A DNA stretch of 7,133 bases from NCBI GenBank assembly GCA_021774955.1, contig JAJFIN010000520.1:1-7133 (forward strand), read 5' to 3'. Positions 6,729-7,133 of the stretch are shown here, piece by piece; position 1 is the stretch's first letter; every line of letters begins with the position of its first letter. The notes under the pieces are model-generated. The model did no database searches, was not told where the DNA came from, and saw only the letters and a program-made list of their open reading frames with translations. This DNA is from Alphaproteobacteria bacterium. GTDB lineage: Bacteria; Pseudomonadota; Alphaproteobacteria; M2410. A program made the position numbers and the translations under genes.

Positions 6729-7133
6729 TCAAACGGACTTGCGCCAGTAAACGCCTATCCCGTCAATATCCATGATATCTTCAGTGATATTATGGGCGTC
6801 GCGGTAGTTTTTAATGGCCAACCGGCAAGCCTCAAGATTGTAATCATCGACAATCACAAAGCCTCCCGGGGACACTTTATCATAGAGCGTCTCCAACGCC
6901 TGTATTGTGGATTCGTACATATCTCCGTCCAGGCGCAGGACGCTTAAGCTGTCTATCGGGGCTGTGGGTAGAGTATCTTTGAACCACCCTTCAAGGAATT
7001 TCACCTGATCATCAAGGAGGCCATAGGTTCTGAAATTGTCCTCGACGGTGGCGCGGGTGATGGCGAGGGGCTCCATGGCCATATCATCGAATTCTGAATC
7101 AATGGGATATTGCGCATCGCTTGTAGGCAGCCC
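6729..7133 (-). CDS. Second TylF-family methyltransferase, C-terminal part (5' end outside window)
   Basis: The - strand frame is open from the window edge to TGA at 6729-6731, giving the last 134 residues of a longer protein; the ATG at 7080-7082 is internal, not the start. The fragment begins GLPTSDAQYPID, which matches the loop after the SAM-binding 'FD.F.GLP' motif in TylF-type enzymes. It then shows FLEGWFKDTLP (window residues ~46-56), LRLDGDMYEST (66-76) and FVIVDDYN (92-99). Asp69/Asp71 and the Asp96-Asp97 pair correspond to the metal ligands, so the visible part looks intact. It resembles the neighbouring methyltransferase (LRLD.D.YEST and the later DDY) but differs widely elsewhere, so it is an old paralogue or independent member, not a recent duplication. 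It is probably transcribed first, with the other methyltransferase after a 61-base gap that shows no terminator. The SAM-binding N-terminal half is not in view. Confidence 0.85.
   Translation of the reverse strand, partial: GLPTSDAQYPIDSEFDDMAMEPLAITRATVEDNFRTYGLLDDQVKFLEGWFKDTLPTAPIDSLSVLRLDGDMYESTIQALETLYDKVSPGGFVIVDDYNLEACRLAIKNYRDAHNITEDIMDIDGIGVYWRKSV

Overview
The window looks like part of a surface or secreted polysaccharide locus of a Gram-negative bacterium. The base composition is balanced, genes are tightly packed, and two junctions are TGATG stop/start overlaps. An inner-membrane MBOAT acyltransferase followed by a single-pass, probably periplasmic partner fits a proteobacterium, perhaps a marine alphaproteobacterium. 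That placement is an impression from gene style; no rRNA or other phylogenetic marker is present.

Layout. On the + strand: (1) the C-terminal end of a protein that begins outside the window (1-258), probably a multi-pass membrane protein; (2) a family-2-like glycosyltransferase (258-1187); (3) a larger protein with TPR repeats joined to a second, related glycosyltransferase domain (1181-3031); a 100-base AT-rich gap; (4) an AlgI-type MBOAT O-acyltransferase (3132-4568); and (5) an SGNH-like membrane-anchored partner (4568-5716). On the - strand, ending only 15 bases from gene 5, are two TylF-family methyltransferases: a complete one with an unusual helical-repeat N-terminus (5732-6667) and, upstream of it in its transcription direction, one cut by the window edge (6729-7133).

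How they may work together (inference). The two glycosyltransferases would build or extend a glycan on the cytoplasmic side. The MBOAT protein and its SGNH-like partner would move acyl groups, probably acetyl, across the inner membrane and onto the polymer. The TylF-type enzymes would O-methylate sugars or sugar precursors. The window thus holds glycan assembly plus two kinds of decoration, acylation and methylation. The actual glycan, donors and acceptors cannot be read from the sequence.

The points most worth a second look are the TPR-glycosyltransferase fusion beside a related stand-alone enzyme, the E-x-x-H in place of the usual D-x-x-H in the SGNH-like partner, the ~14-residue repeats before the methyltransferase domain, and an A9 tract in that methyltransferase where a one-base slip in either direction would truncate the enzyme before its metal-binding site. 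I saw no tRNA, rRNA, CRISPR array, insertion sequence or phage feature.
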